This document shows positions 39,690 through 51,760 of a DNA stretch of 60,000 nucleotides, piece after piece. The position numbers and the translations under genes are program-made. The notes beneath the pieces are model-generated. The model was not told where the DNA came from, made no database searches, and worked only from the letters and a program-made list of their open reading frames with translations. Origin of the DNA: Polytrichum commune (lineage: Eukaryota > Streptophyta > Polytrichopsida > Polytrichales > Polytrichaceae); assembly GCA_950295325.1 (NCBI GenBank), contig OX485805.1, positions 7,814,501-7,874,500 of the forward strand, given 5' to 3'. Numbering within the stretch: the first letter of the stretch is position 1; each line of letters begins with the position of its first letter.

Positions 39690-42120
39690 AAAAAACGGCA
39701 AGCTAGAATGGAGGTGGCTTTTGATATCATGGAATCGAGCATGAGATGGACGATGAAACATTTTAAGCCAATTTGGGAGTCCGACAACTCCAAGGTCGGT
39801 GCAGCCCACCCATTGGCCAGCAGGAAGACTCATATTGTTGCCCTTGTAATTCCCATGCTGGCACTTTGTAAATTGCTTTGTCATTTGGCCTACATTCCTA
39901 ATTGACGAGCTTTTCAAGAAAAAAATTCAATCCAAGAGTTTTGGTGTCTTCTACTAGCCTCTAGGGCGATGAATTTGAGCCCGTTGACTCTTTCAATGGA
40001 GAGATGGAATTATTGCACACGAGTGAACCTCTCATTCATTCAACATAGAGTCTTGAAATAGTATGTAGCTTGGAGGTTATTTTTTAAGAATGAATTTGAT
40101 ATCGGAATTAGTTAAAAGAAAACCCCAGCTTAGTCTAGTCCAAGTCATTTGATATGAATTGGCCACAAACCTATAAGGGATCAAATTTTTATGTTGGATG
40201 GATGGAAGGTAATTCCCTCTCTCTCTCTCTCTCTCCCCTTGCAACAATTATACTTCTTGTAAGATATGAAACACGCGATTAGTGTGAGACGATTAACAAA
40301 ATCCAAATCATGCTTGTAGTCATTTGCCTTGTAGTTTTTGGATCTCATATGAATGTCTTATTCATTATCGAAATGAAGATTCTCGTGTGTGTTGAATGGT
40401 TATATAGGTCTTCCCAAACATGTTGACTATTTGGACCTAAGACGATTAACATATATTGAGCACTTAGTTTAGTCTCTTTCAAACACATGTCTTTTAAATG
40501 CCCACATGCTTGCTATGTTGGAATCATCTTACCTGGTTCAACATGTTGAGTGCCAAAATCTAATTCCAACATGTGGGATTCTGGTAGTCTCAAACCAATG
40601 TCTTAATGACATGTGGCAGTTTTAATTCAAAAACAAATTATTAAATATATGGCAAACCCGATACTAGGCGAATCACTCGAGCATCATGCCACCTTATAAC
40701 ATTATCCAAGTGGGTCCCACGTGTAATTTTTACAAGTTTTCCAAGAATGATGTTGGGATTGTTTCGCATTAATCAAGGTGGGATGTTTTCTTTTGCTTGT
40801 AGCTAATTTAATCAATTTAAATCTAATTGATGTTGAAGGTGGAGCATTAGATTGCTCATAGTCAATAAAAATATAATGAACGAGGCATGAGAAACAATAA
40901 GATTAGAATAAGGCCACAACGTTGGTCCGAGAGGGATAAGAGTTAGTTCATATTGTTTGCATGAACCAAGACAAAGAAGAAAAGTAATGAAATGCAAAGC
41001 AAGGAGAACATGAGACCATCTCACTTCAAACATTGTTCAATGCCTTTGTGTACATGTTCTTGCTTGTACATTCTCATCTCTAATCCTATTGACTTCCAAT
41101 AAATATTTTTTAAATACAGTCATAAGTGAATCTATATTGAAAATGATACATGTTTTTTTTAAACTTCTTATATATATTTTTTAATATTTTTTAATCTAAC
41201 TAAATTCTTCCAACCACTACATGCACATACCCAATTTATGATTAATATCATTATGCACTTGTAAACCGTTGCTCAACATATTAAACTCCTTTATTTTCAA
41301 CAAATTAGATTTCACTGGATTGGATTTCTTGTGTACTTCAGTGTGTGTTTTTTCAGAATCTAATCATACACATTAAGTCACCTTCATTAGCATTAGAAGT
41401 TTTGAAAAAGTAACCATAATCACAAGTTGCCACCCCGGAGGTCAAACCTTCAAAAACTTAAAATATGAAGATACGATAACATAACACAATTACAAAAATA
41501 CGCAATTACAAAGAGCTCATGAAACTAAGTAATTCATGACAAAGGAGTAGACTCTTGCACTTCAATTTTGATCAAATCTAAAAACACCATTCAAGTCAAG
41601 GCTTTCATGATCAGAGTATGAGGGGTTGATCACATCCGGCCACTTCTGGCAGCATACGTCAACATCTCGGACTGTAAGAGTGTGTAAAGTGGTGGGCCAA
41701 CATATATTTCTCAACACGATCCCCACACAACTTCACACTTGGAACTAGATGGAAACATTAGTGTGATCAGGGCATGAGCAATTTCATTGTTGCATGATTG
41801 AAGATGGCAACATGATTGTGTTTGCTATTGTTTTGCAATTATAAGCAAACCAAAGAAGAGCTTAGATTATTTATGTACTATTGCAATAGACTCCATGACC
41901 AAGAACAACATAAATGTTGTAGAATGGTCGGTGAACTTCACGTGTTGTTGATTTGCCACACCAATTATTATTCCACAATTAAGAACTTTGGCCAAGAAAC
42001 CAAATTGCAAAGAATGAATTATGAAAGAAGAGTGTAACCACCCTGTAATCCGGTAACATGACTTAGTTGTTCATGGGCCCATCGGTAGATTCAAGAATAA
42101 AGACTCCGGATGCCCGAATT
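39690..42120. other. AT-rich intergenic sequence
   Basis: No gene, RNA or complete element was recognised on either strand. A short CT tract lies at about 40218-40237. Confidence 0.35.
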
Positions 42121-42122
42121 CC

Positions 42123-42453
42123 ACTACACTAAATATGATATTTAGTGTTTGATACATTTAACACGAACGCATACATTAAATATCACTAACCCTATGAAAG
42201 TAAGTAACATTGAATGTAAACTCAAACACTAAATATCTACTACAGTACTATGTGGAAGTTACATGCACAAATTTAGTGTTAGTAAGGATATGAAAAAACA
42301 ATGGTAAAAGGAGAAGGGAGGTGGCGATAGGGAAGGTGGTGGCGTATTTATGTCTAACACTAATTATCAAAGAATTGAAACTTAGTGTTGAGTAGGATAG
42401 GGTGGTAACAAGACTAAATATAATCAAGCACTAAATATCATATTTAGTGTAGT
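42123..42453. mobile_element. MITE with palindromic termini, family E
   Basis: A 331 bp element whose 25 bp terminal inverted repeats match perfectly; each begins ACTACACTAAATATGATATT. Each terminus is also itself a near-palindrome (ACACTAAATATnATATTTAGTGT). ATTC occurs on both flanks and may be part of a target duplication. Internal CACTAAATAT motifs recur at about 42230. A solo end occurs at 28326-28352. Confidence 0.7.
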
Positions 42454-42921
42454 ATTCATGGGCCCTGAGGACACCTTCTGTAATTATTTATGAACACACA
42501 ATGTTAAGTATAAATTACATGGTAATTAGCACCTTCAATAGTTCTCCAAGTTTGTGATGACTCACATTTTTATGAGGTTGCGATTCACATGGTAACATTA
42601 TCACATAGTAGCCAGGTAATGCAACTTTGTTCTTAAACAACCTCAATCTTGATTTTGCTATCATATTTCGGGTACATGTAACATAGTTTCTTCTGGTGAA
42701 GAACATGACTAGTGCAGAATTTCATCATGGGTGGAATCGACAAGTGCATGGAAATGGGAATATTATGTTGGAATATCCCCTACATATAAGTCCATGAGAG
42801 ATAGGTTTCCAAACACGATATTCAATATTTTGAGAGAGTGGGATCCTCTCAAAATAATATTGGCCATTTGGACACCTAAAAGTCATGTTAGGTTGATAAA
42901 TACTAGATTATACTTCAGACA

Positions 42922-43166
42922 TGTAGTTTCCATTAAAATGACTCAGAGTATGTTAAGCTGGGAAATCGACTCATTTAGGTTGAGTCGACCTAAATGAGGA
43001 CAATATTTTGTCAATTTAGGTTGAGTCGACCTAAATGAGGACATTATGTTGTCAATTTAGGTTGAGTCGACCTAAATGAGGACAATATGTTAGTCAATTT
43101 AGGTTGAGTCGACCTAAATGAGTCGATTTCCCAGCTTAACATACTCTCATTTTAATGGAAACTACA
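42922..43166. repeat. Foldback element containing a tandem array of four palindromes
   Basis: The outer arms begin TGTAGTTTCCATTAAAATGA at 42922 and end with the complement at 43166; they include the shared stretch TATGTTAAGCTGGGAAATCG. Between them lie four copies of a palindrome with arms ATTTAGGT and ACCTAAAT around a TGAGTCG centre, at centres starting 42981, 43022, 43063 and 43105, a period of 41-42 bp. Spacers are GGACAATAT-like. No protein is encoded; the overlapping open frame at 42731-42997 is incidental. Confidence 0.9.
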
Positions 43167-43975
43167 GCGGAATTTACGGCGGAAAATCAAATGTTATTTT
43201 TTTACTTGTACTCTACAACTTTCCAGTGGTTTTCATTTCATTCTTGGATTAATAGTTTGCTTTATGTACTCTCAATTCATTGGAAAACTCTCATTTTAAT
43301 GAATATTGTGTTTCCATCACTATTTGAGAATGTAGTCTTACGGAACCTCAAGTCTTTCTTTCCATCGAAGACCAAGTTGACATGCGCCTCTATCTCACGG
43401 AGGCTACTGCACTCCACCACACTAATGAATTAGCTGATTTGAAACCATCACGATGTACTTTCAGTCCCATTTCGAGTCATTTTAGTAGTTTATTGAACAA
43501 TTCTCTATGTTTTGTTGTTAAACATTTAGAATAAAAAGAGATGGCTCAAATGGTGCTTTCATTACATCAATATTTCAGATTGACAGAGCAGGTCAGCTCG
43601 GAAACTAAACACCTCAAGTTATTTCATTGCCAAGGGATTTCTTAGTTGAAGGCTCATGAGGCAAGTTACACATCTTCAAAGTCAGGTGATGAGGAGCAGG
43701 TCCGCCCCTCTTGAATGCCTTGATCATATCACTGCCTGCTGAACATTGCAAATAGTCTGCATTTTATTCCTGCTTTTTCCACTCCGATCAAACAGTATGG
43801 GCTATGGGCACACAAATCTCTTCCTTTACTCTAGAATATTGTACACTGCACTTTGCTCCCAGTGGGGAAGAAAAAAATCCCCGGACTACTTTTCTGCTCC
43901 TCTGGTAGAAAGAATTTAGAGTAATTGCCACATTGGTGGTGGGAGCACATATTCATAGAGTCTAAGGGTGAGTTT

Positions 43976-44018
43976 CCCATCCAGGCCGCTCACCCACCAG
44001 ATTCTAGTGTAAAGAAGG
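43976..44018. mobile_element. Left half of a family D miniature element
   Basis: GGGTGAGTTTCCCATCCAGGCC, then CTCACCCACCAGATTCTAGTG match the left side and centre of the element at 16738-16809, with TAA just before it. No clear right arm follows. Confidence 0.45.
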
Positions 44019-44419
44019 ACAATATTCCCATGGGTCATTTTTGAGGACAATGGGTTATCTGTAGACAAATCATACATGAGCTGAATGATGTTGTTCTACA
44101 AAGATGATGAGTAGTAGGAAGGCACTCTAGAATTTGTGTTCTCTTCCCACTCTCCATGCAACTGTGACATGTCCAAGCTACATGCCCAGTATTTACATAT
44201 ATATAACCCTACACAATCCAAAACGTTTTGTGAAATTCCTATTTTTTTCAAAAGAAATTGGGAGCCATTCCTGTACCAGTTGATGGTCTGCACCATTCAA
44301 CATTGCGGCAGCCCTCGGAGTGAATAAGCTCTACACACAAGCCAATCTGATTGTCAACCTCATGGTGCCTCTCTTGGCTCTCGCATCAAAGGGTTGAGTT
44401 TGGAATTCTTAGGCTCCTC

Positions 44420-45925
44420 CCACCGTGAACCCTTCTTTTGGTTTCAGCTTTACATCTGTTGGGATCTCATGCATCTGGAAGTTGGGACCTTCGATGAAGG
44501 TCACACCCAGTATTAGTGAACATTTCAAATGCCTCAACGTTTCACATGTTGCAGACAATGAAGGACGCTCTGGAGAGGTCGACTTCCAACACTTGTGTGA
44601 TCAAAATCCCAAGCCTCAAGGGAGATTTGTCGAGGAATATCCGGTCGCACACCATGAGCTGGATTTGTCTTCAACATCTTTGCGTAGTTCACACTTTGAG
44701 ATATATCATGCTCTGCAAAAATTTCCTGTCAAAATCTCAATACAGAACTGTCCGAAGCTGTATACATCCACTTTGAATAAATTAGATTCTGCCGTTGAAT
44801 TGGTTGGACTACCAAATAATTCAGGGGCCATCCATCGAGTGCTGGCCACTGTTTAATGGCTGACACTAGGGAGTACAATTCATTTCGTTGATTTTGGATA
44901 ACCCAAGTTCAACTACTTTTGCACAAATCCGAGTAGGATTGAATCCGGAGCTACTTGACGCTCCCAAATGCTCATATTTGACTAGAATGTTGGTGCCCTT
45001 AAAATCTCGGTGAACAATCCTTTTCTTGCGAAGGATCCGCGTCCCTTCCGCAATCCGGAGCATTATGTCGACAGCTTCTGGAAGGTCAAACGGAATATCA
45101 AGGATCCGAACTTCATTATGCATTTTCCCGTGCATACGATCATGAAGGTCTCCATACATCAGCTTCATGATAAGTGAGAAGCCAATGTTGCTCTCAGCAT
45201 AACCCAACACAGTCATGATATTTCGGGTGGGATAACCCTAACAGAATATACGCTTCCTTCCTTGAGGCTCGATTATCTGTGAGGAAGCAACATTTTTCAG
45301 CAAATACTTCAGCGAGCATCAACATTAGCAAATACTTCAGCGAACCCTTCCCTGCACTCATTCTCTCGTCGCAAGTCTTTGTGATTCACTTTCCATAGCT
45401 GCACACCGGCCGATCCCTTCAGTACGCTAGGAATTCCTCGAACAGCAATCCTCTGTAACAAATTAAAATTTTCCAGATATTTTGCAACAAGTTCAGATCC
45501 TCTTCTTCCGACCCTTGATTCCGTTGAGCCACGAAGCTAGACCATCCTTCACAGTTTCACACAATAAAACGTCCCGATCAAGGTGTGAAATGCTTTCTAT
45601 GGTGCTTGATCGAAACCCCTAATCCCCTGGAATCAACTTCCTTTCAATGCCCACTCTACCACGTCCGTTTCGACACTATGGCGCAGAAGGTGCCCTGGAC
45701 ATTTCCAAATCAAAATGTAGGCTTGAAACATGTTTCAGTCATAGCTAGAAGCACGTAAAACAGCAGATTGCAACCACGGGTCCTTACAGCAAACAGTGAT
45801 GAGCCACTCAATGTCCTTCGCATTAACAAGGTGTAAATTCTTGAAAAAAATCTTTGATTTTGTAAAATCACGTCCATGGGTAGCAGAATTCTTGTATCCG
45901 ATGTGCTCAATTGCACTATTCAAGA
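44420..45925 (-). pseudogene. TKL-type protein kinase pseudogene
   Basis: Minus-strand segments read as a plant tyrosine-kinase-like kinase. From the 5' side: an N-terminal part (about 45735-45923, ending KDPWLQSAVLRASS), a linker with VQLWKVNHKDL near 45390-45420, then a catalytic lobe at 44866-45216 with IGFSLIMKLMYGDLHDRMH and the loop IVHRDFKGTNILV. This is followed in other frames by MAPELFGSPTNS, KVDVYSFGQFCIEILTG and CETLRHLKCSL. Several stops and frame changes are present. The DFG magnesium motif reads ELG, and neither the glycine-rich loop nor the catalytic lysine segment can be found. These losses make kinase activity very unlikely. The ends are approximate. Confidence 0.75.
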
Positions 45926-46067
45926 CCGCTATAAGTCTGTTAGAGAGATGGTGACATTGCGATTGGTTGAATGGTTTACATCAAAGGCATTAGGCCATGG
46001 CTCTTAAATGACTATGGGATCCCGCTTCTTGAATGAGACCGTACAGAAGTCCATGAACTATAGCCCA

Positions 46068-46360
46068 AAGTTTTTTGGAGGGCACAAGTCCTTAGTGTAA
46101 ACATTAATTCCCACCGCAAAATTCCGTCAGGCCTACTTTCAAGAGCAGTCCCGAAGAAATCCCTATAATTCTAGCCAACATTACTTATACTTTTCAAGTG
46201 GGATTCTATGTAGATTTTTCATCCACTAAAGATGTTATGGGCTATGACCTAAACCTATCCTCATGTAAACCTAAAGTGGGGGGCAGTGACACTCTCAACC
46301 AATGGGAATATATAGATTTTAAGAGCCATGGTTCGATAGCTTTCGTGTAAACACACCCTT
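46068..46360. other. Possible old MITE related to family A
   Basis: A stretch with GGCCTACTTTCAAGAGCAGT, TTCTATGTAGATTTTTCATCCA and a closing TTTCGTGTAAACACACCC resembles, loosely, the interior and order of family A copies (CCTACCTCCAAGAGG, TGTAGACTTTACATCCA). The left end may be GGGCACAAGTCC at 46072 or GTGTAAAC at about 46096. Divergence is too great for certainty. Confidence 0.3.
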
Positions 46361-46756
46361 CATCCCTACTTGCCTACGTTTATTTCCATACATTCAAAGC
46401 ACTGCACATGAGTATTTTTTTGTTTACTTGAAGAAGCATAAATTCTAAAAATAAAATTCTACCCATGTAAGCAAAATGCGTGTTGAACTATATCCAAAAT
46501 TTCAACATGATTGCACCTTATTTGGATTGGTTAAGATTTTTTGCATGTAAAGAAGATAAAATTATAAATAAATACACTACAAGCATAATCTTTTCACTTT
46601 TGTGATAAAGATAGTGTGTATCGATTAGTAGGTAAGAAGTATTTTGGTCGCCATCGTTTTGATGACTTAGGTGGCATATGTGCTCACTGATATCAAATTT
46701 GGTTCAAAGTTTTATAAGGTAACACTGTAACTTGTGGAGCTAATTTACAAGCTTTG

Positions 46757-46787
46757 GTGATTATTATTATTATTATTATTATTATTG
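46757..46787. repeat. ATT microsatellite
   Basis: About nine to ten tandem ATT units. Confidence 0.9.
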
Positions 46788-46789
46788 TC

Positions 46790-48900
46790 TCAATTGCATT
46801 GAGGACATAGGTGATTCATATACCTCTAACAAAAGTTGATTTTAAATGTCTAGAGGTGATTTTTGAAAGAGGTAAGGAAAGGTCTAGTGAGTAAGGCTCT
46901 TCTTGGTTCCAATTTTTGCATGTGCCTCTAGGTGTATAGTTAGCTCCATGTGGAAACATGATTTGGAAGTTTTGATCTTTGCTTGTAACCTCTTTAGTGT
47001 TGTGATCTTTTGTTATGCAAAGCCCTTGGGTCCAAGCATCATTTTGAATGGGTGTGCAATATGGAATGTTGAGTAGCCAAGAAACCCAATCTTATAATTT
47101 TTCAAATGTAACTTGTATGTAACTTTTCAAATGGCTTAGTTTAGACTTAATTAAACCCTATTGGTTCACAAGGACATTCTCAAATCATAATTGACCTCAA
47201 GAAATTACTTAATATAATGAAAAAGAGAGTGTGTGTGTGTTTTTTTGACAATTTGTGAACATGACACTTCTAAGCTTAGAGGCAACTTAGTTTCACCTTT
47301 GCAAATAGTGTACATGATACTAACATACCTTAAGCAATATAGTCCTTTATAAGTGTTAGTAAAGTTATGTTTGACAGTCAAAGCATTTAATGGATTAAAA
47401 AAATCAGTGCAATCTTTACATACGAAACCACTACAATGTACCTATTGAAGTTGTGACTCTCAATGATTTTTTAAAATGAAAAATATAGCCAAAAACCAAA
47501 AAAATCAAGATATAGTTTTTGGGTGAAATTCATAGATTTTTTTTAAAACATAATTGTCAATGATGATCCATCCATTTATGGTGATCTCATTCAAAATATG
47601 GATGAGACTAAGCTACACTCTTTATTGCATTGGTGCCACTTGAGCGATAAACAAACATCACTTAAAAAAAGTTGATTGTGTGTCTACATCCTAAGAAATG
47701 TGTTCATATATAGGCCTTTGTGAGCCTCTCATGAGCCTTTAACCTTCATTCATGAAATTCGCTTACTGTACTTCAAGGACATACCCGGCACTACATTAAA
47801 AGTGTCGTATGGTATTTTATGTCATCATAGTAACTCTCCCAATGATGACTCTTATGTAGAAGTTTACAAGTACTATCATCCCAAGTTACTTTTAGTTCAT
47901 CCAAATGCCACTTGTTGAAACAATGTTTAATATATTTGGCATCCTAACAATCATGTAATGAATTATTGTCATGGATGATTGAAAAAACTCATAGTGAGTG
48001 ACAATAATTGCAACATTGAAAATCTATGCTGCCTAGTTTTTTTATAAAAAATTTTTATTATTGTTTTTTAACAAGGAATGACAAAGTAAATGTTAGGTTT
48101 TCATGTAGTGTTGGAGACACTACATGAGAACTAGTAGAGGAGAATCCACTTTTGGGGAGGTAAAAAGAAAGAATGTATATACTTAAATTTGAGAGGTGTC
48201 AATGTGTTCAAGATTCAAACAATTTGATATCTACATAACATTATTCAACAGTGTCTCATAGTTCACATGGCTGAGAATTTATAAAGAATCATGCTATGTT
48301 ATTCATGAATGGCCCATCACAAATTGTAGATTCAATCTGAAATTGTTTCAGCCTGCAGTGCTAAGCACATTCAACTGACAAGCTTCATTGGCGCTCAAAA
48401 AAACATGATGGGGAGAAAACATTACTCAATGTTATATTATGAGGGCCCATGGAATGAGAGATGAATGCTAAGTAATGTTAAATAATTGTTTGAAAAATTA
48501 GAGACTTTTTTGGTTGCCGAAATAAAATTAGTAGGCAATAACCAAAAATACTTAATTTTGCCGGACCTGCCCTTGAAGTAGGGTAAATCACCAAGCAAAG
48601 TACTAGGCTTCGATGCAACATCTAGCCAAGAATGTGTCCACCCTCTCTTACCCACCAAACTCTACCATCCCAACAATTTTTGTTTTTCCAAAAGAAAATT
48701 CTTTTAGTTACGAGTAACATTTGTGCAGTGTAAGTATCAGGGCAATTCATATACCAAACCCAAGCCCACAAATTGCAAGCTCTATGATGTTTGGATTGGA
48801 AACCCTGTTGCTGTAAATCTTGTTTTGGAGTGAAGGGATGTGTCTCGGAGCTGCGAGAAATTTGACACAGAAGGTGCAGATTCTCGACCTCATGCCATGG
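46790..48900. other. AT-rich intergenic sequence
   Basis: No supported gene. An inverted partial copy of the repeat at 23633 and 27970 lies at about 48065-48125 (complement of CCAACACTA, AACCTAACATT and TCATTCCTTG). Confidence 0.35.
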
Positions 48901-48949
48901 ATATTTGTCTAACAAAGTGGGAGAAGAAAAATTTAGGGTAATTCGTGTC

Positions 48950-50303
48950 GGAGAGATTCGAGAAATTATAAAACTGGGTCGTGGATGAACTGCTCTTATG
49001 TATGTCTACTAGCTGGCAGGTCTTGAATTGCGAGAAATTTCTCAGATTGTGCTTTCCTCAGCTCCAGGCTCCCCTGTTGACTTTTGTTTTTCGATTGCAA
49101 TGTCGCAACGGATTGCGGAGCTTTATGCTATTTCATTTTTCTTCTGTACTTGATGTTAAGGTTCAGGTGGAGGTTGATTGCGTGAGGTATTGTTGTGTTC
49201 TCCTTGCAATTCCTTGCTGTGATGACATGGAGAAGCTTGTCATGCAAATCTACAATCACCACCTGGTTCGGGCTTCAAGTTTGAGAAGCTCGTTGTTTTG
49301 TGGTAATTTTAGGGTTATCAGCAAATTGGGGTGCAGCACTGCCAAAAGGTTAACCTCATAGGTGACTTCAGAGGCAACTGTTTGTCAAGTAAAGGTTTGT
49401 TTTGCATTAAGGCAAGGTGTGATGACGAAAAGCTTCTCTTAGATTGATAATTAGCAGTAAATATAGGCGCCATTCGTGTACAATTTGTGAGGGACATGAT
49501 GATGTTCATCAATTATTGTCACAGTGACTGGAAGCTCTTAGGGTTGTTTATATTTGGTTTATTGCAGGCACCTGGCAGAGGGGATTTGAAGAGGATGGGG
49601 TCACCGAGAAGATGGTGTGAAGGGAGTTACTGAGTTTTAGGTTGGAGAAAGAAAGGAAGGGATGAAGCTGGGATGGCCTGTTTTGCTTATCTTTGTTGCT
49701 TCAGTGTGGAAGAAGCTCCAGCTGTGGATCCTTACTTGCGTCGCCATAGCCAGCATCGTTGCAGATGCTCTGCATGAATCGGGCATTGCAACCCTTCATG
49801 ATGGATGAAGCTCATACTTAAATGATTCAGTCAACTATGTCGGATTTGCTTCATTGTTGGGGTGAATCTTGTAGTTAATGATGACAGCAGTTAACCCTTT
49901 CCTATTTGCGTTGTCATGTGATGTGTATTTGTGCAAACATGTGAGAATTAGGCACTTGCGAGAGTTACTTGTGTACTTTGTTCACAGAGAGTGAACGGGG
50001 AGAGCTATGTGTATCTGCAGTTGAAAACTCGATACGCTATAGTTTGTGAGAGTATGGCAAGGAGACAGTATCTATAGAGAGAGCTTTTAAAAGAGATCTG
50101 CTCCTCAAAGGATTACCTGTCTGTCTGGAACTGTGGTTACTGAGTTTGCAACATATACATATGAGAGTTTCTCGGTAGGCTGACCTTGACTTGATTCAAG
50201 CTGGGAACTTAGGGTTTCCTCGTGCGGAGCACATGTGAGTCGCGATGTGATTGATCTCCTCTTCCAGTTAGAGATATCTTTGTGAAAGAAGACCATTGCA
50301 AAC
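48950..50303 (+). other. GC-richer upstream region of the amine oxidase gene
   Basis: Base composition is closer to coding DNA than the flanks, and the 3' part must include the promoter and leader of the oxidase gene at 50304. No known protein is recognisable. A 48-codon frame at 49662-49808 starts MKLGWPVLLIFVASVWKKLQ and has a hydrophobic N-terminal half, so it could be a short membrane or secreted peptide, or chance. The 126-codon frame at 48981-49361 has no family motif. Confidence 0.3.
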
Positions 50304-51596
50304 ATGGAGAGAGGACGGGTTAGTGGAGTTTACGATGTAGTGGTTGTCGGAGGTGGAATCATGGGAAGCTGCACTGCATACCAGATTGCAAAGCGAGGGA
50401 AAACTGTTCTTTTATTGGAGCAATTTGATTTCCTACATCACAGGGGTTCGTCACACGGCGAGTCTCGGACGATCCGGGTCACGTACCCAGAACTCTATTA
50501 TACGAGAATGATGAAGGAAGCTTACAGTCTATGGGAAGAAGCTGAAAACGAAGCCGGGTACATGGTATACGTCCAAACCGGGCAACTCGACTTCGGCCCA
50601 ACCGACAACAAGAGTTTGCAGTCGGTGGTCACGTGTCTGCAAAAAGAAACCATCGAGCACCAAATCCTCTCGAGAGAAGATTGTGCAGCTCGGTTCCCGG
50701 CTCTCAAGTTACCTGAAGACTCGCTCATCGTCTACACTGCACAGGGGGGCATCATTCGGGCGTCGAAGGCAGTGGCTATGTTCCAACACCTCGCATTAAA
50801 ACACGGCGCCGTGTTGCGGGACCGAACAAAAGTTCTCAAGATTTCACCCACACAATCGAAACCGTCCGAGGGCTCGGATGGCGTTCTTGTTGCGACCAGC
50901 GGAGGTGATGTGCTTTGCAAGACGTGTGTAATTTCTGCGGGAGCTTGGACATCCGAAATTGTGAGAGAAATCTCAGGAATCGAGCTTCCAATTAAGCCAT
51001 TGCACACGACCCTTGCGTACTGGGCTGTCGATAAGTTCCACCCGGATGCGGTATCTGCATCGAAAGGGTTTCCAGTCTTTGCAGATTACGGGGAGCCTTA
51101 CATTTATGGAACTCCTGCTATTGAGTATCCTGGCTTGATCAAAGTCTCTGTGCATACCGGCACCCCATGTGACCCTAACAACCGCTCGGTGGCTCCAGAT
51201 GTTGGGCTTCTGAAATCGACGGTGAGCCCATGGTTGGCAGCTCATTTTGAAGGCGGCGTGCAGTGGGAGAATCCTGTTATGGCCGAAGGTTGTATGTATT
51301 CCATGACACCTGATGAAGATTTTATTCTTGACTTCCTTCCATCTCCACTTGATAAGGAACAAAGGCATAGTGGTGGGGTAATTGTGGCAGCAGGGTTTTC
51401 AGGGCATGGCTTCAAGATGGGGCCATTGATTGGAAGGATAATGGCAGACCTGGCCCTTACTGGAAGGGCTTTAGATGTTCCTTTGGAGAAATTCTCAATT
51501 GCGCGCTTCGCAAAGAACGCCTGGGTTGAGAAGATAGCACCTCATGTGAGGCCCCTAGTGCAATCCCCTCTCCCCAGGATTCGGTCTTCATTCTAG
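50304..51596 (+). CDS. FAD-dependent amine oxidase, sarcosine/pipecolate oxidase family
   Basis: A flavoenzyme predicted to oxidise a secondary or N-methyl amino acid (sarcosine or L-pipecolate class) with O2, yielding an imine or aldehyde and H2O2. The single exon encodes 430 residues; the plant relative I recall is about 415. Seen: the dinucleotide-binding GGGIMGS at residues 16-22, SSHGESRTIR at 49-58, AGAWTSEIV at 212-220, and C330 in EGCMYSMTPDEDF, the position at which monomeric sarcosine oxidase and human PIPOX attach FAD covalently. A late GFSGHGFKMGPLIGR motif is also typical. The C-terminus RIRSSF is not a standard peroxisomal PTS1 signal, unlike animal PIPOX, so location is uncertain. 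A diverged copy of its last codons and 3' UTR lies just downstream. The substrate is inferred only at family level. Confidence 0.94.
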   Translation: MERGRVSGVYDVVVVGGGIMGSCTAYQIAKRGKTVLLLEQFDFLHHRGSSHGESRTIRVTYPELYYTRMMKEAYSLWEEAENEAGYMVYVQTGQLDFGPTDNKSLQSVVTCLQKETIEHQILSREDCAARFPALKLPEDSLIVYTAQGGIIRASKAVAMFQHLALKHGAVLRDRTKVLKISPTQSKPSEGSDGVLVATSGGDVLCKTCVISAGAWTSEIVREISGIELPIKPLHTTLAYWAVDKFHPDAVSASKGFPVFADYGEPYIYGTPAIEYPGLIKVSVHTGTPCDPNNRSVAPDVGLLKSTVSPWLAAHFEGGVQWENPVMAEGCMYSMTPDEDFILDFLPSPLDKEQRHSGGVIVAAGFSGHGFKMGPLIGRIMADLALTGRALDVPLEKFSIARFAKNAWVEKIAPHVRPLVQSPLPRIRSSF

Positions 51597-51760
51597 TTCT
51601 TTCTCATACTAGAGGTAATACTACACTTTGTGTAATATTAAGTCTGATGCCCAGTTGGTTGGGTAGTCTAGGCCACATAGAGAATTTAGATATCGTGGTG
51701 AACCCTGCATTAGACATGATGGTTAGATTGGTCCTAACACATAGGTGTAATTGTTCATAG

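Noticed and set aside
42731-42997. 88-codon plus-strand frame ending inside the palindrome array
   Set aside because: The frame ends in the foldback repeat and has no conserved domain, so it is incidental.
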